NCBI GenBank assembly: GCA_022818135.1
Contig: JAFMSR010000005.1
Location: 19,615,991-19,679,990, forward strand
Length of the DNA: 64,000 bases
Direction: 5' to 3'
Source of the DNA: Saxidomus purpurata
Lineage: Eukaryota; Mollusca; Bivalvia; Venerida; Veneridae
The notes under the pieces are model-generated. The model saw only the letters and a program-made list of their open reading frames with translations, was not told the DNA's origin and searched no databases. This document shows positions 1-11,900 of the stretch, one piece after another. Position 1 is the first letter of the stretch. Each line of letters starts with the position of its first letter. The position numbers were made by a program, and so were the translations under genes.

Positions 1-2797
1 GGAGTATTAAAAACGAAACTTTGTCACAGAAAAGAATCTTTTAAAACAACAGGATTCAGGAAGTAAGCAAGTCTCTGCACTTGCTCTTAGTGCCCTACGT
101 CAGTATTGCATTGCATTTAATTTCAACTAGCAATGTCTAAAGCTCTGAATTTAAATTAGTTTTTTTAATCATAAAAGAGATGTTTGTAAAACATATACAA
201 CTGATGGCAGCCAATTAGTAGTTTTGCAATAAAGGTTTCAATGACCATTATCATCTACTAATCATGACCAACCAACGTACCCATTTTGAAGACACTAGGC
301 AAAAGTATTGTCTAGTTACCTATTGGACAAGTTTTTTTGTGATAAAGGTCATCATCTACTTGACCTTTGATCTCAAAATGAAAAGGGGTCATCTACAAAG
401 TTTGAGCCCACTATGCCAAAGCATTCTCTAGTGACCTTTGACCCAAAGTCGATTGGGGTCATCTTCTGGTATACTAATATGCCCCTCAATCCAGACTTAG
501 TTCTATAACTCCCCCTTCACATTACAAGAAGGGTAAAAAAATCTGTGTTGGTATTTCAGATTTTGTCAGGATATAGATTTTGCATCAGGACACAACAAAT
601 TAATAAATTGGTCATCGGGTCTGCTCAATCAAGTATACTCACCTCAGATTCTAGTTGTATTTTGTCTTAGCAGCTATACAATTAAATTGTATAGTAGACT
701 ATTACACACCTACTTAATTACCAGTTATTTTTTGCTCCAAGGAACTTTCATCAACCAAATATTATTTTCATAAATGTGTGATTTCGCTCACTCTATTTCT
801 TCGGCAGAATATCCAATGACCAACAAATCAATTTGATATGGCTTTATTCTAATATAAAATTTAAATCAGTTGAAAGTTTCTAAAACGAATGGCAAAGTGG
901 TCTTGCTCAATAACCCACTTCAGCTGCAACACATCTGTGAACAGTTTCTCTGTACCCCTTTAGGCAGTTTAGTCTTCCAAATAATTAGAATCTAATTATT
1001 TCTGCAGACGAAAAAGGAAATTTGGCTAAAGAAAACAGAATGCATTTCATTTTATGGAAACTTGCCCTTACCTACAGGCAATTTAATCCCTATTTATATG
1101 TCTCCCAGTAGTAAATAAAGCGTTCACAGGAATGCCACAGCAAATTCAGCAGTTGTGTGCTAATTAAGAGGCATTCATAAGGTGTTGTCAACAGCAAGCA
1201 CTGTATAGCTGGTTGGTTAGTGCATGCTTTAAAAGAATGTTTTCACAGAAACTAATTTCATGAACAAGGAACTCATCCCCCAATCTTTTGAATTTGTGTA
1301 TAGAATCCTTCACCAAAATTACTGCAAATAGTTTATGGCACATTTCCTAATATGCTAACAATAAAATAGCTGTGAGCATACTATACTTTACTGATACATT
1401 ATTTGAAACATTTCAGTACAAAGTAGGTCAAGTTATTTGTGGAATCAAATTACAAACCCTGAAAGAAATACTAATTATGCATGATTGTTTACTTTCCTGA
1501 AATCCTTCTCGTCCATAGAAAGTGTGTCAAGAACAGCTTTAATGTGTATAATTCTTCTATTTCTTTCAGTTGAAAGTGAACTGACTGTGTCACTGAGTGC
1601 TTTTAAATGTACATTTCTCTTTGAATCCTCGAAATTCTAAATACTAATATGTCTGAGGTGTTCTACCCATGACCTATTAATGGATAGCGGTTACTGCATG
1701 TCATGAATGCGGGGAGAACTGACTATCATGAATGCGGGTAGACCAAAAACGCTGCCTGTCTATGTTAATTATATCCAGTTACAATGCTGACCTTAGTGCA
1801 AACTCCCTCCATCCCTAAAGGAAAGATTTTTATCAATAAAATAACCCGGTGGGGAATCATGTGATCTAAATAATCTCTAAACAAAAGTAAATCTAAGAAA
1901 ATGTTAAAAAACAATGAATGTTGTTTAGCTTTAAATATGAAATATAGCCTCTCTTATGGCGACAATGTATTCTAGAATTACATAGGTCTAAATCATAGTC
2001 TCCTTCCGATTGTAAAAAACACCTCAGGACACTGAATTTATTTATTTATTTTTGAAGGCTACTTTTTATAATCACAGCTGAACAGCTTTCATAATTGTAT
2101 AACATTTTTCATATATTTACTTTTGTTTAGAGATTATTTTGATAATGTGATTCCCCACCGTCAATAACTGGTAAGGAAGGTAAGTATTAGATATTGAAGT
2201 CACAAAAGCATTATACATCTGTATACCAAAGCAATTTAACTCCCCAATTTTATACAATTAAACCAGTAAAGCTTAGAAACCAAATTCCACAATTATTTAA
2301 GCATACACAAGTTATGTACAACCAACTAATGTTTGCCTATGTAGAAAGCCCCTCTTCTGTCTACATTTTCGAGCAATACTATCAACTGTTAAATAGTGTT
2401 AAAATACAAGTGGTCAAAAAAGCATACACATATAAACCAAAACAATTAAAAGCTTAATGTGATATAGTCAAACCAATAAAGCCCGCATTTCACAGCAAGT
2501 ATCTACATTTGAAATGACATTACCTTTCAAACAAGATCATTGCTGTAAGAAATCAAACAATGTCAAGAAACAAGATTCGGACATTTGAGGCAACAGCTGA
2601 ATCCAAACTGAAGTTATTGACTACAAACCCCCTATTAATGCCACGCTCCTGACCAACAACATACCAAAATCTATATATATCTTTTATAAAACAATCTTGT
2701 TCTTCTATTATAAAGGCTTGACTATATAACACATTAAAAAAATTATGTAAGTAAGCCCAAAGCAAGGTAACGCCCACAACAAACAAGACACACTTAC
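1..2797. other. SMC6 3' intron DNA with dispersed repeats
   Basis: No exon was found on either strand. 235-480 is a dispersed repeat rich in TGACCTTTGA and GGGGTCATCT words, also seen at 20290-20510. The MITE at 1847-2160 is annotated separately. The remaining sequence is A/T-rich with no recognisable coding content. The open frame at 2194-2457 has no recognisable domain. Confidence 0.6.
1847..2160. mobile_element. Inverted-repeat element (MITE), 314 bp
   Basis: The ends are long inverted repeats of about 60 bp. The left reads CGGTGGGGAATCATGTGATC, then AATAATCTCTAAACAAAAGT. The right, reversed, reads CGGTGGGGAATCACATTATC, then AATAATCTCTAAACAAAAGT. The interior is A/T-rich and non-coding. 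Superfamily not assigned. Confidence 0.8.
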
Positions 2798-2956
2798 TGT
2801 CATTTCTAGAGTTTCATTTTTATGATTAAAAGTCATTTTGCCAGTATACTGTCTATTTGCAAGAAGAACAATGAAGAAGTATTTGGCACGCACTGCAATC
2901 ATACGTCGAAAGTCTGTGTAACTCTCGAGTCGTTTAGCAAGTATGCCATCCAATCT
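2798..2956 (-). CDS. SMC6: SMC6 head exon, copy b (canonical)
   Basis: A 53-codon exon with acceptor TATTTTCAG and donor GTAAGT, phase 0/0. It reads RLDGILAKRLESYTDFRR, then MIAVRAKYFFIVLLANRQYT and GKMTFNHKNETLEMT. This matches the conserved C-terminal head segment just before the LSGGERS signature of SMC6 (human has [20 protein letters not shown] and CGKMNFDHKNETLSIS). It can be spliced to KFVE of exon 9340-9439 in frame if copy a is skipped. Confidence 0.88.
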
Positions 2957-5900
2957 CTGAAAATATGATATCAATATTACTTTGTAGGGCTGTTTTGCAA
3001 GTTTTATGACCTTCAGTTCATAAATAGTCTTGCACAATTATATTCAGTTGGTGTTTTTTTTTCTCCGTGTCTGGAATTCTGAAATATCTGAAACAAGCAA
3101 TTAGTTTGTAACATGGTTGGCACTATAGCCTGAACTTAACACTCCAGCATTTTCTGGATTATTCCCCTTAACATATTTAGAACCCTGTTTTCATTTACAG
3201 CCTTTTAAAGGATGCTTTATGCACTAACAGATGGAACTAGAGATTTCACTTGAAATGATTAATACCCCCAATTTTGCACTGACCACAAAACAAAAATATC
3301 AGTGCAAAAAGTACATGAGAGTCAGGTATGTTTTACACACTTATTAATCACAACTTGAATGGTGCCATAAATAAAGAATAATGTGCAGACAAAAGTACAA
3401 AAGCTCTATAAAATGTGAAATATAGTTATATAACTCATCATTTAAAGGTCCATTACAAACAACAAATCCAATTTTCTTTTAAATCTGGAATCGTAACGTG
3501 CGTCTTCTCAGAAGGAAATGTATGACATACTGCATCGAATGTGACCATATGCTGAAAATTTGAATTTAACAAAAGAATTAATAAATTATATTTTGCCTTT
3601 TTCAAAATCTAAAGTAGGTTTTCCAGTTTTCATATATCTTTGAAATTTTCCAGAAAGAGGCTGTAAATAGGTTGTACATAAATAAGCATGCCTATTTTGA
3701 ATTATAATTGAAGAACTTTACTTCAAATGATGTGCAAAGTATATCTCAACATTCAATAAAGCGGAAGTATGACAAAAAGACCATCCAGGTCAATCTAAGG
3801 AAATACACAATCACTCGTTTTTTCTGCAGCAGTATTTCAAACAGGGAAATACTCTAGGGCTATTGTAATATTTTAGAAGCCAGTTTCAAACTGTATTTCC
3901 GTGTTACAATTCTTGATTTAAAAGAAAATTTGATTTGATGTTAATAATGGACCTTTAAGCTTTGCATGCACACATATCATAGGGTATACCAACTGAGTTT
4001 CAATGCAGTTACATCATGGATACTTGAGACATTACACTTTCTAAAATTGAAAACTTGCGAAAGTATAAAACTTGACAGTGTGTAAGATGGGACAACATAA
4101 GTGATTCCTATAGCCGGCACTTTACTACTAAATTTGACCACAGTCTCTGTTTAACTTTTCCTCAAGATTGATGTATGTTGAAATCACCAAACTTTTACTT
4201 CCAACTTTCTCTGAAGATTTATCAGGTGCTCACTTTACCTAATTCTTGTTCCTGGAAGGACCAGTACTAGATTCCTGTAAGAAAATGCCAACTTTCTCAC
4301 ACTAAGAGACATTGTACATAAATCTCGCTCTTTAATAACCAAAGTATTCATAAAAATTATTACTTAATTTACAAAGTGTTTGAATTTTACGCCCCCCCCA
4401 ATTATGAGTTGTATATAGTTTCAATACAAGACAATCATTACATCCATGGAGAATAGATGTGTGGTGGTGACATAATACACAGTATGTTCCATTTAATGAT
4501 GTAAAGAGATTTTTTAAATATCATAGCTGACAGTGGCTACCATGTATTAACACAAACATAACACCAATACATATAGCACACACACATACACAATTAGATG
4601 ATAAATGTGTAGACACAATGGCTTTGCATGCATAGATATTTGCAAAATACAACAGGCCAGTAACTATATAAAATTTATAGGTTTTTCTGTTTTTTAGTAA
4701 CAGTGGCCTGTGTTTGCGATGGACTGGAAGCATTTGCTGTATTTGAAATGGAACAAAGCAAGGATGCTACAGGGCAAGTTTCGCAACATTCCATCTATTA
4801 GCCGTTCAAAAGTTTTATTATTTTTGGTACTGGATCAGAACCATTTCAATTTTTTTTTCAAAGAGGTAAATGCAACAATGCTACAGAGCAAGTCTGATGA
4901 CAATCCATCCATCAGGTCATGAGAAGCAGTTTAAAGGTTTTTCTTTTTTAAGTAACAGCAGCCTCTGTGCACACTGGAGCAGGACCATTTCCTATTTTGG
5001 TAAAAATCCAATATGTACTTGACTTTGTGCGAGATGGGACACTACATCCATGATTCCTAAATATCCCCCTACTTTACTACGTAAAGCTGGGGTATAATCA
5101 AGACATGAAACATTGAGGTACAGGATTAGTATCCACACTAGATAGTGTAATGCATGTAAAAGCAAAGAATAGAGAGAAGAGCAAGAGTTTTGCAAGGATT
5201 TATTAGCCTTCCCCCAAAGCTTATTAATGAGGCAAATAAGACATTTGTATGGCTCTGCCAGCTCTAAACTGAATTTTTCAAAACCACAGAAGTATACTTC
5301 ACATATCAAGCCCTTGGACGCGACATCTTCATAATATTTTCTTGGCTAGGGCTTAAGAAAATATACAGGCCCTTACAGTACAAAATAATTCAGTAACTTT
5401 TGATTGCTAATCTTCACCCGCAGTACTATGGTGCATCACTTCACAATAGCGATACATAACCATTGTTTTATCACTACTTTTGTACACTACTGCTCAATTG
5501 CTACACACTACATTAACTGGTTGCCATAGCTTTATCACAACACGTTACCACTTGACCACAATTTCAGCATCTTACTTTTGGCTTTGGCACTTGACCATAG
5601 CTTCTCTTAATACATACTTCAATCAGGTGACCGCCGACAAAAAAGGCAGAATATTAATGATTTATAGTTTGACACCTTTTAGTATATAGAATGCTCTGTG
5701 CCACAGGTTTTCAATAATTGCTTCTTTTTTTTAAAATAAGTAAAGTATATTTGTGGAAAGCCATGTTATTTACATTACCTGCTATGAAAGAATAAACTTG
5801 AATAGCACATGAATCATAAGGTATAAAGCTGACAAGTACATGAATTGCCTGAAAAATGCATTTGTTAGTAACACATTTCTGTATTTGATATGAACTGCTT

Positions 5901-8900
5901 CCTTTCAAAGAGAAAAAATGTCACAATGCTGGCTGATTAACTTCAGTGCAGGCAGAAGTATGTTACAGTGAACCTTAGTTACTAAATTGTGAGGAAAGTC
6001 TCCTGTTCATCACCACAGGTTGTGTAATTTTTAAGCATGCTCATACAAAACCTTGATTATTTTACATATTAGGAAATATTAGTTTAAAATCCACTGAATA
6101 TGGAATGACATACAATTAGCAAAAAACTGTTTCTGTGAAAACATTTTTCAGTAGTTTTTTTTTAGCATCTTTCATATACAAAGTAATACTGTGCAAATCT
6201 CAGGGCAGGTCTTTGACTCGTACAATAGGTAATATCGACAAACATTTTGTTTGAACTATAAGGGCACAACATACTTGAAAAACATAATAAAGGGCAATAA
6301 CTCCATTTAGACAAAACTGTAAGTCTCAAAGCACTGCAATTTAATACAGAATTTTGTCTTACTGAAATTTTGAGAAAACTGAAAGATGGACAATGCCAAC
6401 TGATAACCCTTCACTTTTCACTTTAGGAAGAAAAATGGAATTTCTATTCAATTGGAGACCTTATCAATTCAATGTGCACAATACTGAATGTGTAAATCAC
6501 TTAACAAAGTGAAGCTATACTTTGCTGCAAAATATAGAACATGCATTTTAAAAGACAGGCATTATTTTAGCTGAACAGGGTATTTCTGCCTTAACCCATA
6601 TATGCTAACTAACATACATGTAACAAACATTTCTTTTCTTAACAACCTCAGCAAACCAGTATTTAGAATCTCTACTGGTCTTTAGAATAACTTTTTCAGA
6701 CCACTGATTTTTTCTACAGTAATATTTACATCCTGAAACTAGGTAACCTGACATGAGTTGTGTTCCTCCACTACAACAATGTATTGAAGAGTGAAGTCTT
6801 TTCTTGCCACTGTTTACCATCAGATGAATTATATTTTTGGACACCATATGAATAAATTAAATCAAACGCATCAAAATAACTCTGGAAAGTACACAATACC
6901 GTTTTTTATAATATAACTTGCCAAATTTTACAAGAAATCTGCAGATAGAAAGAACAATACAAACAACTCTGAGAAAGCTACAGTGAGATTCCCAAATAAT
7001 GGTTTGTCAAAGCTTTTGAACATGTGAATATTTACATTTAATGATATAAACTTATTCTTGTTAGAGATTTCAAGCTTTCCTTCCATAGCAGGATTTGAAT
7101 TTATCACAAAATTAAAACTGAGTTTGACCCTCCATGATAATGATCTTAGCAATTCCTTGTGCGCTTTTTGTCGGATTGCTAATGACTTCGCTAGCTCCTG
7201 AAAGACAACAAGTCAATAATAATTAATAACATGCTCCAGTGTTCAAATACCACCATTCTTTGATGTTATTGCCCATTTCAACAGTATTTCACAGTATTGT
7301 AACTGCAATACTGTTGACCGAGCATAGATATACCACCATTCTCCGACGTTATTGCCCATTTCAGCAGTATTTCAGGGTGTTGTAACTATATTACTGATGT
7401 ATGAGAATAGGAATACCACCACTATTTTGTCCGATAAATATCTCTTTAGACAGGAAAGCTAACAGAATGAATCCTGGTCAGTCTAACAGTACGGGAACTA
7501 ACTCTGGAAGACGTGGATCCCAATGACCTAATGGAAATTTTTGTACAATATAATACTCATGGCAGGTTTGGTCACTCAATGTTTATAACTAGTGAAAATA
7601 TTGTGACATAACAGAACTCAAGTCTGTGAGTATTATTTGTGATAACGATGCTAGTAAGTTGCAGAAAGTTTCATTTAAATTAATATCAAATTCAAAAGCT
7701 TTTTGTAGATGGTTATTCCAAGTTTGACAGTTTTTTTTACCATGAACGGCAAATGATGCAATTCATCATACAATTTAACGAGGTTACACTTTGGTTAAAA
7801 ACATAAATCAATACGAGTCTGTGTCTTTTTATGTTTTTGTTCCTTGTGTCAATCTATTCTAACTTGAAACACTGCTACAGTAGTAAATTGAGCTTATCAG
7901 TAAAATGATTAGTAAATTTTCATTTATAACACCAATACACTACAAAAAGGAACGGTCTAAAATAAACGATGGGAGTAGTACAGTTTGGTGTTTAGAGGGT
8001 AAATCTTTTCCCCCGATGCTTTCTGAACCATTTAATAAATGGATTACATAGTCTGGTGCCTATGCATAATTATGTATGCTGCGATTAATCTTAAAAATGT
8101 CTAAGCAGAAAAACACTATAAGCAATTCTGTGAATTTATGTCTCCTGCCAAATGCAGCAAATCACTGGAAAAGAACAACAGGAAAGTGTATTGCTTGACC
8201 GTTCCAGAAAAAAAAGCACTTTTAAAAAAAAATCACAACCCAACTTTGGCCTCATCTCCGAGGGGATAATTTTTTTCTGCAAGTTACAGTCATAAAGAAC
8301 TTAACTGTTGCAAGTTAAATCAAATTAGTACTACTAGTTTCAGACAACAAGAATTCATAAGCTTCTATATCTAAAAAAATATGTAAGAAAAGCACTACAC
8401 CTACTTAAGGGCCTCGTTTCTACAAAATCATGCTTTCTAAATGTTTTGTTGTTAGAGACTACAAAGTTGACAACTTGTGCCAAACATAAATAAACTGATA
8501 CTCTCTAAAAGTAAATAATGCTGTTGTACACTTATTTTAAGTTTCATGGCTCGTAAGTTATTGCTCCGAACGGACAACGTCAAAACATTATCTGAAGGTG
8601 GAGGTTAGCAACAGACATAAGCATTAATTTTGTGGTGTTATTCTTTTATATCAAAATAAATGTAATATTTAAGATACCTAAACTGACTTCATATGCTTCA
8701 AGTTACAGTTTCTACATCTTGAACAAGAGCTGTCCCTCATAAGTGACAAATGCCCCCGAAAGAGGTATCCCATAGTCAGGACATTGACCTTCAAGTTGTA
8801 CAACCACCCGATACTTGTATATTACACTTCAGAGGTATCTCCATGTGCTGAACATTTTTTCCCAAATCATTTTAAAGTCATTCAATGTATAACAGAGCAA

Positions 8901-11900
8901 CAATCTGGACATAATCATGTGCATATATACAGGCTTCTAAAACTTCTGAACTGTGACCTTGACCTTTAAGTTTAGGACTTGGGACTTGCATGTGATATTT
9001 CATCTCCATGTGCTCAACAATTGTGCTATATAATCATATCTTTTCATGTATAACAGAATTACCATGTATACAATATTCCATGACCTTTAACCTCTTAAGT
9101 GTGAACTAGACCTTAGAGGTACATGGGTTTGCATACAAGTTGTCTTGATGAGGTGAACACTTGTTCCAAATGATTTGAATTTCCCTTGATGCATGACAAA
9201 GTTACAACCCAGACACAGAAAAATGGACTGCGGGACACAGACAGATGGTGCGATTTCAATATGCCCTCCTTCAGCAGCTTAAAGATATAAATTGGTATAA
9301 AAAAGCAAGCTTGTATCATAAGCAAGCAAAAAAACCTACCTCAACAAATTTTCTCAGTTGTTTCACTTCGTTCTTTATTTTCAAGTAAGAGTCCTTTTTA
9401 TCTTTGTACTGGCGCGTTATTTCTTCAGGATCACCACGCCTGAATTATCAGAATATAGCATATATATAGAATATAGAATTTAACAAAGCTGAAAATATCC
9501 ATAGCATATGTGATATTGTTGTCTTTCTTATTTGTTATTAGAAAATCTGAAGTTTCTTTTTGGCTTGTTGACATTTTTCTTGAAACGTACAAAACTAGAG
9601 CTATCACTAAATGTGATTAATACCCCCAAAAGACTGCTTTATAAACTGAGAAAGTTCGTAGTAACAGAATACCTTGCAAACAAACTAAAACTAGAGCTAT
9701 CACTAAATGTGATTAATACCCCCAAAAGGATTGCTTTATAAACTGAAGAAGTTCGTAGTAACATAATACCTACAAACAAACTAAAAAGAGATATTGTTCT
9801 CAGCAGTTCCTCTCATTGTGCTGACCATTGTATGAAGTTGTATGAATTCCAACTTGTAGTTTTCGAAAAATGCTCCAGACAGGGAAAAGTAACAAAGGGC
9901 AATAACCCTGTAATTAGTCAAGATGGAGTTATGGTTACGTGCACTGCACTCCCTCTCACTGTGCTTGACCATTGTATGAAGTTGTATTGAATTCCAACCA
10001 GAAGTTTTCAAGTTATGCTCCGGACAAGGAAAAAGTAACAAAGGGTAATAACTCTGTAATGAGTCAAGATGGGGTTATGGTTCCGTGCACTGCACTTCCT
10101 CTAAATGTACTGGACCATTGTATGAGGTTGTATTGAATTCCAACTAGTAGTTTTCAAGTTATGCTTGGACAAGGAAAAGTAACAAAGGGCAATAACTCGG
10201 TAAATACTCAAGATAGAGTTATAGTTCTTGTACACTGCACTTCCTCTGAGTGTGCTGATCATTGTATGAAGTTGTATTGAATTCCAACCAGAAGTTTTCA
10301 AGTTATGCTCCGGACAAGGAAAAGTAACAAAGGGCAATAACTCTGTAATTAGTCAAGATGGAGTTATAGTTCTTGTGCACTTCACTTCCTCTCAATGTGC
10401 TTGACCATTGTATGAAGTTGTATTGAATTCCAACTAGTAGTTTTCAAGTTATGCTCCGGACAAGGAAAACTAACAAAAGGGCAATAACTCGGTAAATACT
10501 CAAGATAGAGTTATAGTTCTTGTACACTGCACTTCCTCTGAGTGTGCTTGATCATTGTATGAAGTTGTATTGAATTCCAACAAGTAGTTTTCAAGTTATG
10601 CTCCGGACAAGGGGGGAAAAGTAACAAAGGGCAATAACTCTGTAATTAGTCAAGATGGAGTTATAGTTCTTGTGCACGCACTTCCTCTCAATGTGCTTGA
10701 CCATTGTATGAAGTTGTATTGAATTCCAACAAGTAGTTTTCAAGTTATGCTCCGGACAAGGAAAAGTAACAAAGGGCAATAACTCTGTAATTAGTCAAGA
10801 TGGAGTTATAGTTCTTGTGCACTGCACTTCCTCTCAATGTGCTTGACCATTGTATGAAGTTGTATTGAATTCCAACTAGTAGTTTTCAAGTTATGCTCCG
10901 GACAAGGAAAATGCAACAGACCGCCCGCCCGACCGACCAACCACCGGGTGACTCCTATATACCCCCCTAAACTTCGTTTTGGGGGTATAAAGAGATATTG
11001 TTCTTGGCAATAACTCTGTAATTTGTCAAGATAGAGTTATGGTTCTTGTACACTGCACTTCCTCTCATTGTGCTTGACCATTGTATGAAGTTGTATTGAA
11101 TTCCAACCAATAGTTTTCGAATAATGCTCCGGACAAGTAAAAGTAACAAAGGGCAATAACTCTGAAATGAGTCAAGACAGAGTTATGGTTCTTGTACACT
11201 GCACTTCCTCTCATTGTGCTTCATCATTGTATGAAATTGTATTGAATTCCAACCAGTACTTTTCAAGTTATGCTCCGGACAAGGAAAACTAACAAAGGGC
11301 AATTACTCTGTAATTAGTCAAGATGGAGTTATGGTTCTTCTGCACTGCACTTCCTCTCAATGTGCTTGATCATTGTATGAAGTTGTATTGAATTCCAACA
11401 AGTAGTTTTCAAGTTATGCTCCGGACAAGGAAAAGCAACAAAGGGCAATAACTCTGTAATTAGTCAAGATGGAGTTATAGTTCTTCTGCACTGCACTTCC
11501 TCTCAATGTGCTTGATCATTGTATGAAGTTGTATTGAATTCCAACAAGTAGTTTTCAAGTTATGCTCCGGACAAGGAAAAAGCAACAAAGGGCAATTACT
11601 CTGTAATTAGTCAAGATGGAGTTATGGTTCTTCTGCACTGCACTTCCTCTCAAGTGCTTGACCATTGTATGAAGTTGTATTGAATTCCAACCAGTAGTTT
11701 TCAAGTTATGCTCCGGACAAGGAAAAAGTAACAAAGGGCAATAACTCTGTAATTAGTCAAGATGGAGTTATAGTTCTTGTGCACTGCATTTCTTCTCAAT
11801 GTGCTGATCATTGTATGAAGTTGTATTGAATTCCAACAAGTAGTTTTCAAGTTATGCTCGGACAAGGAAAATGCAACAGACCGACCGACCGACCGACCAG

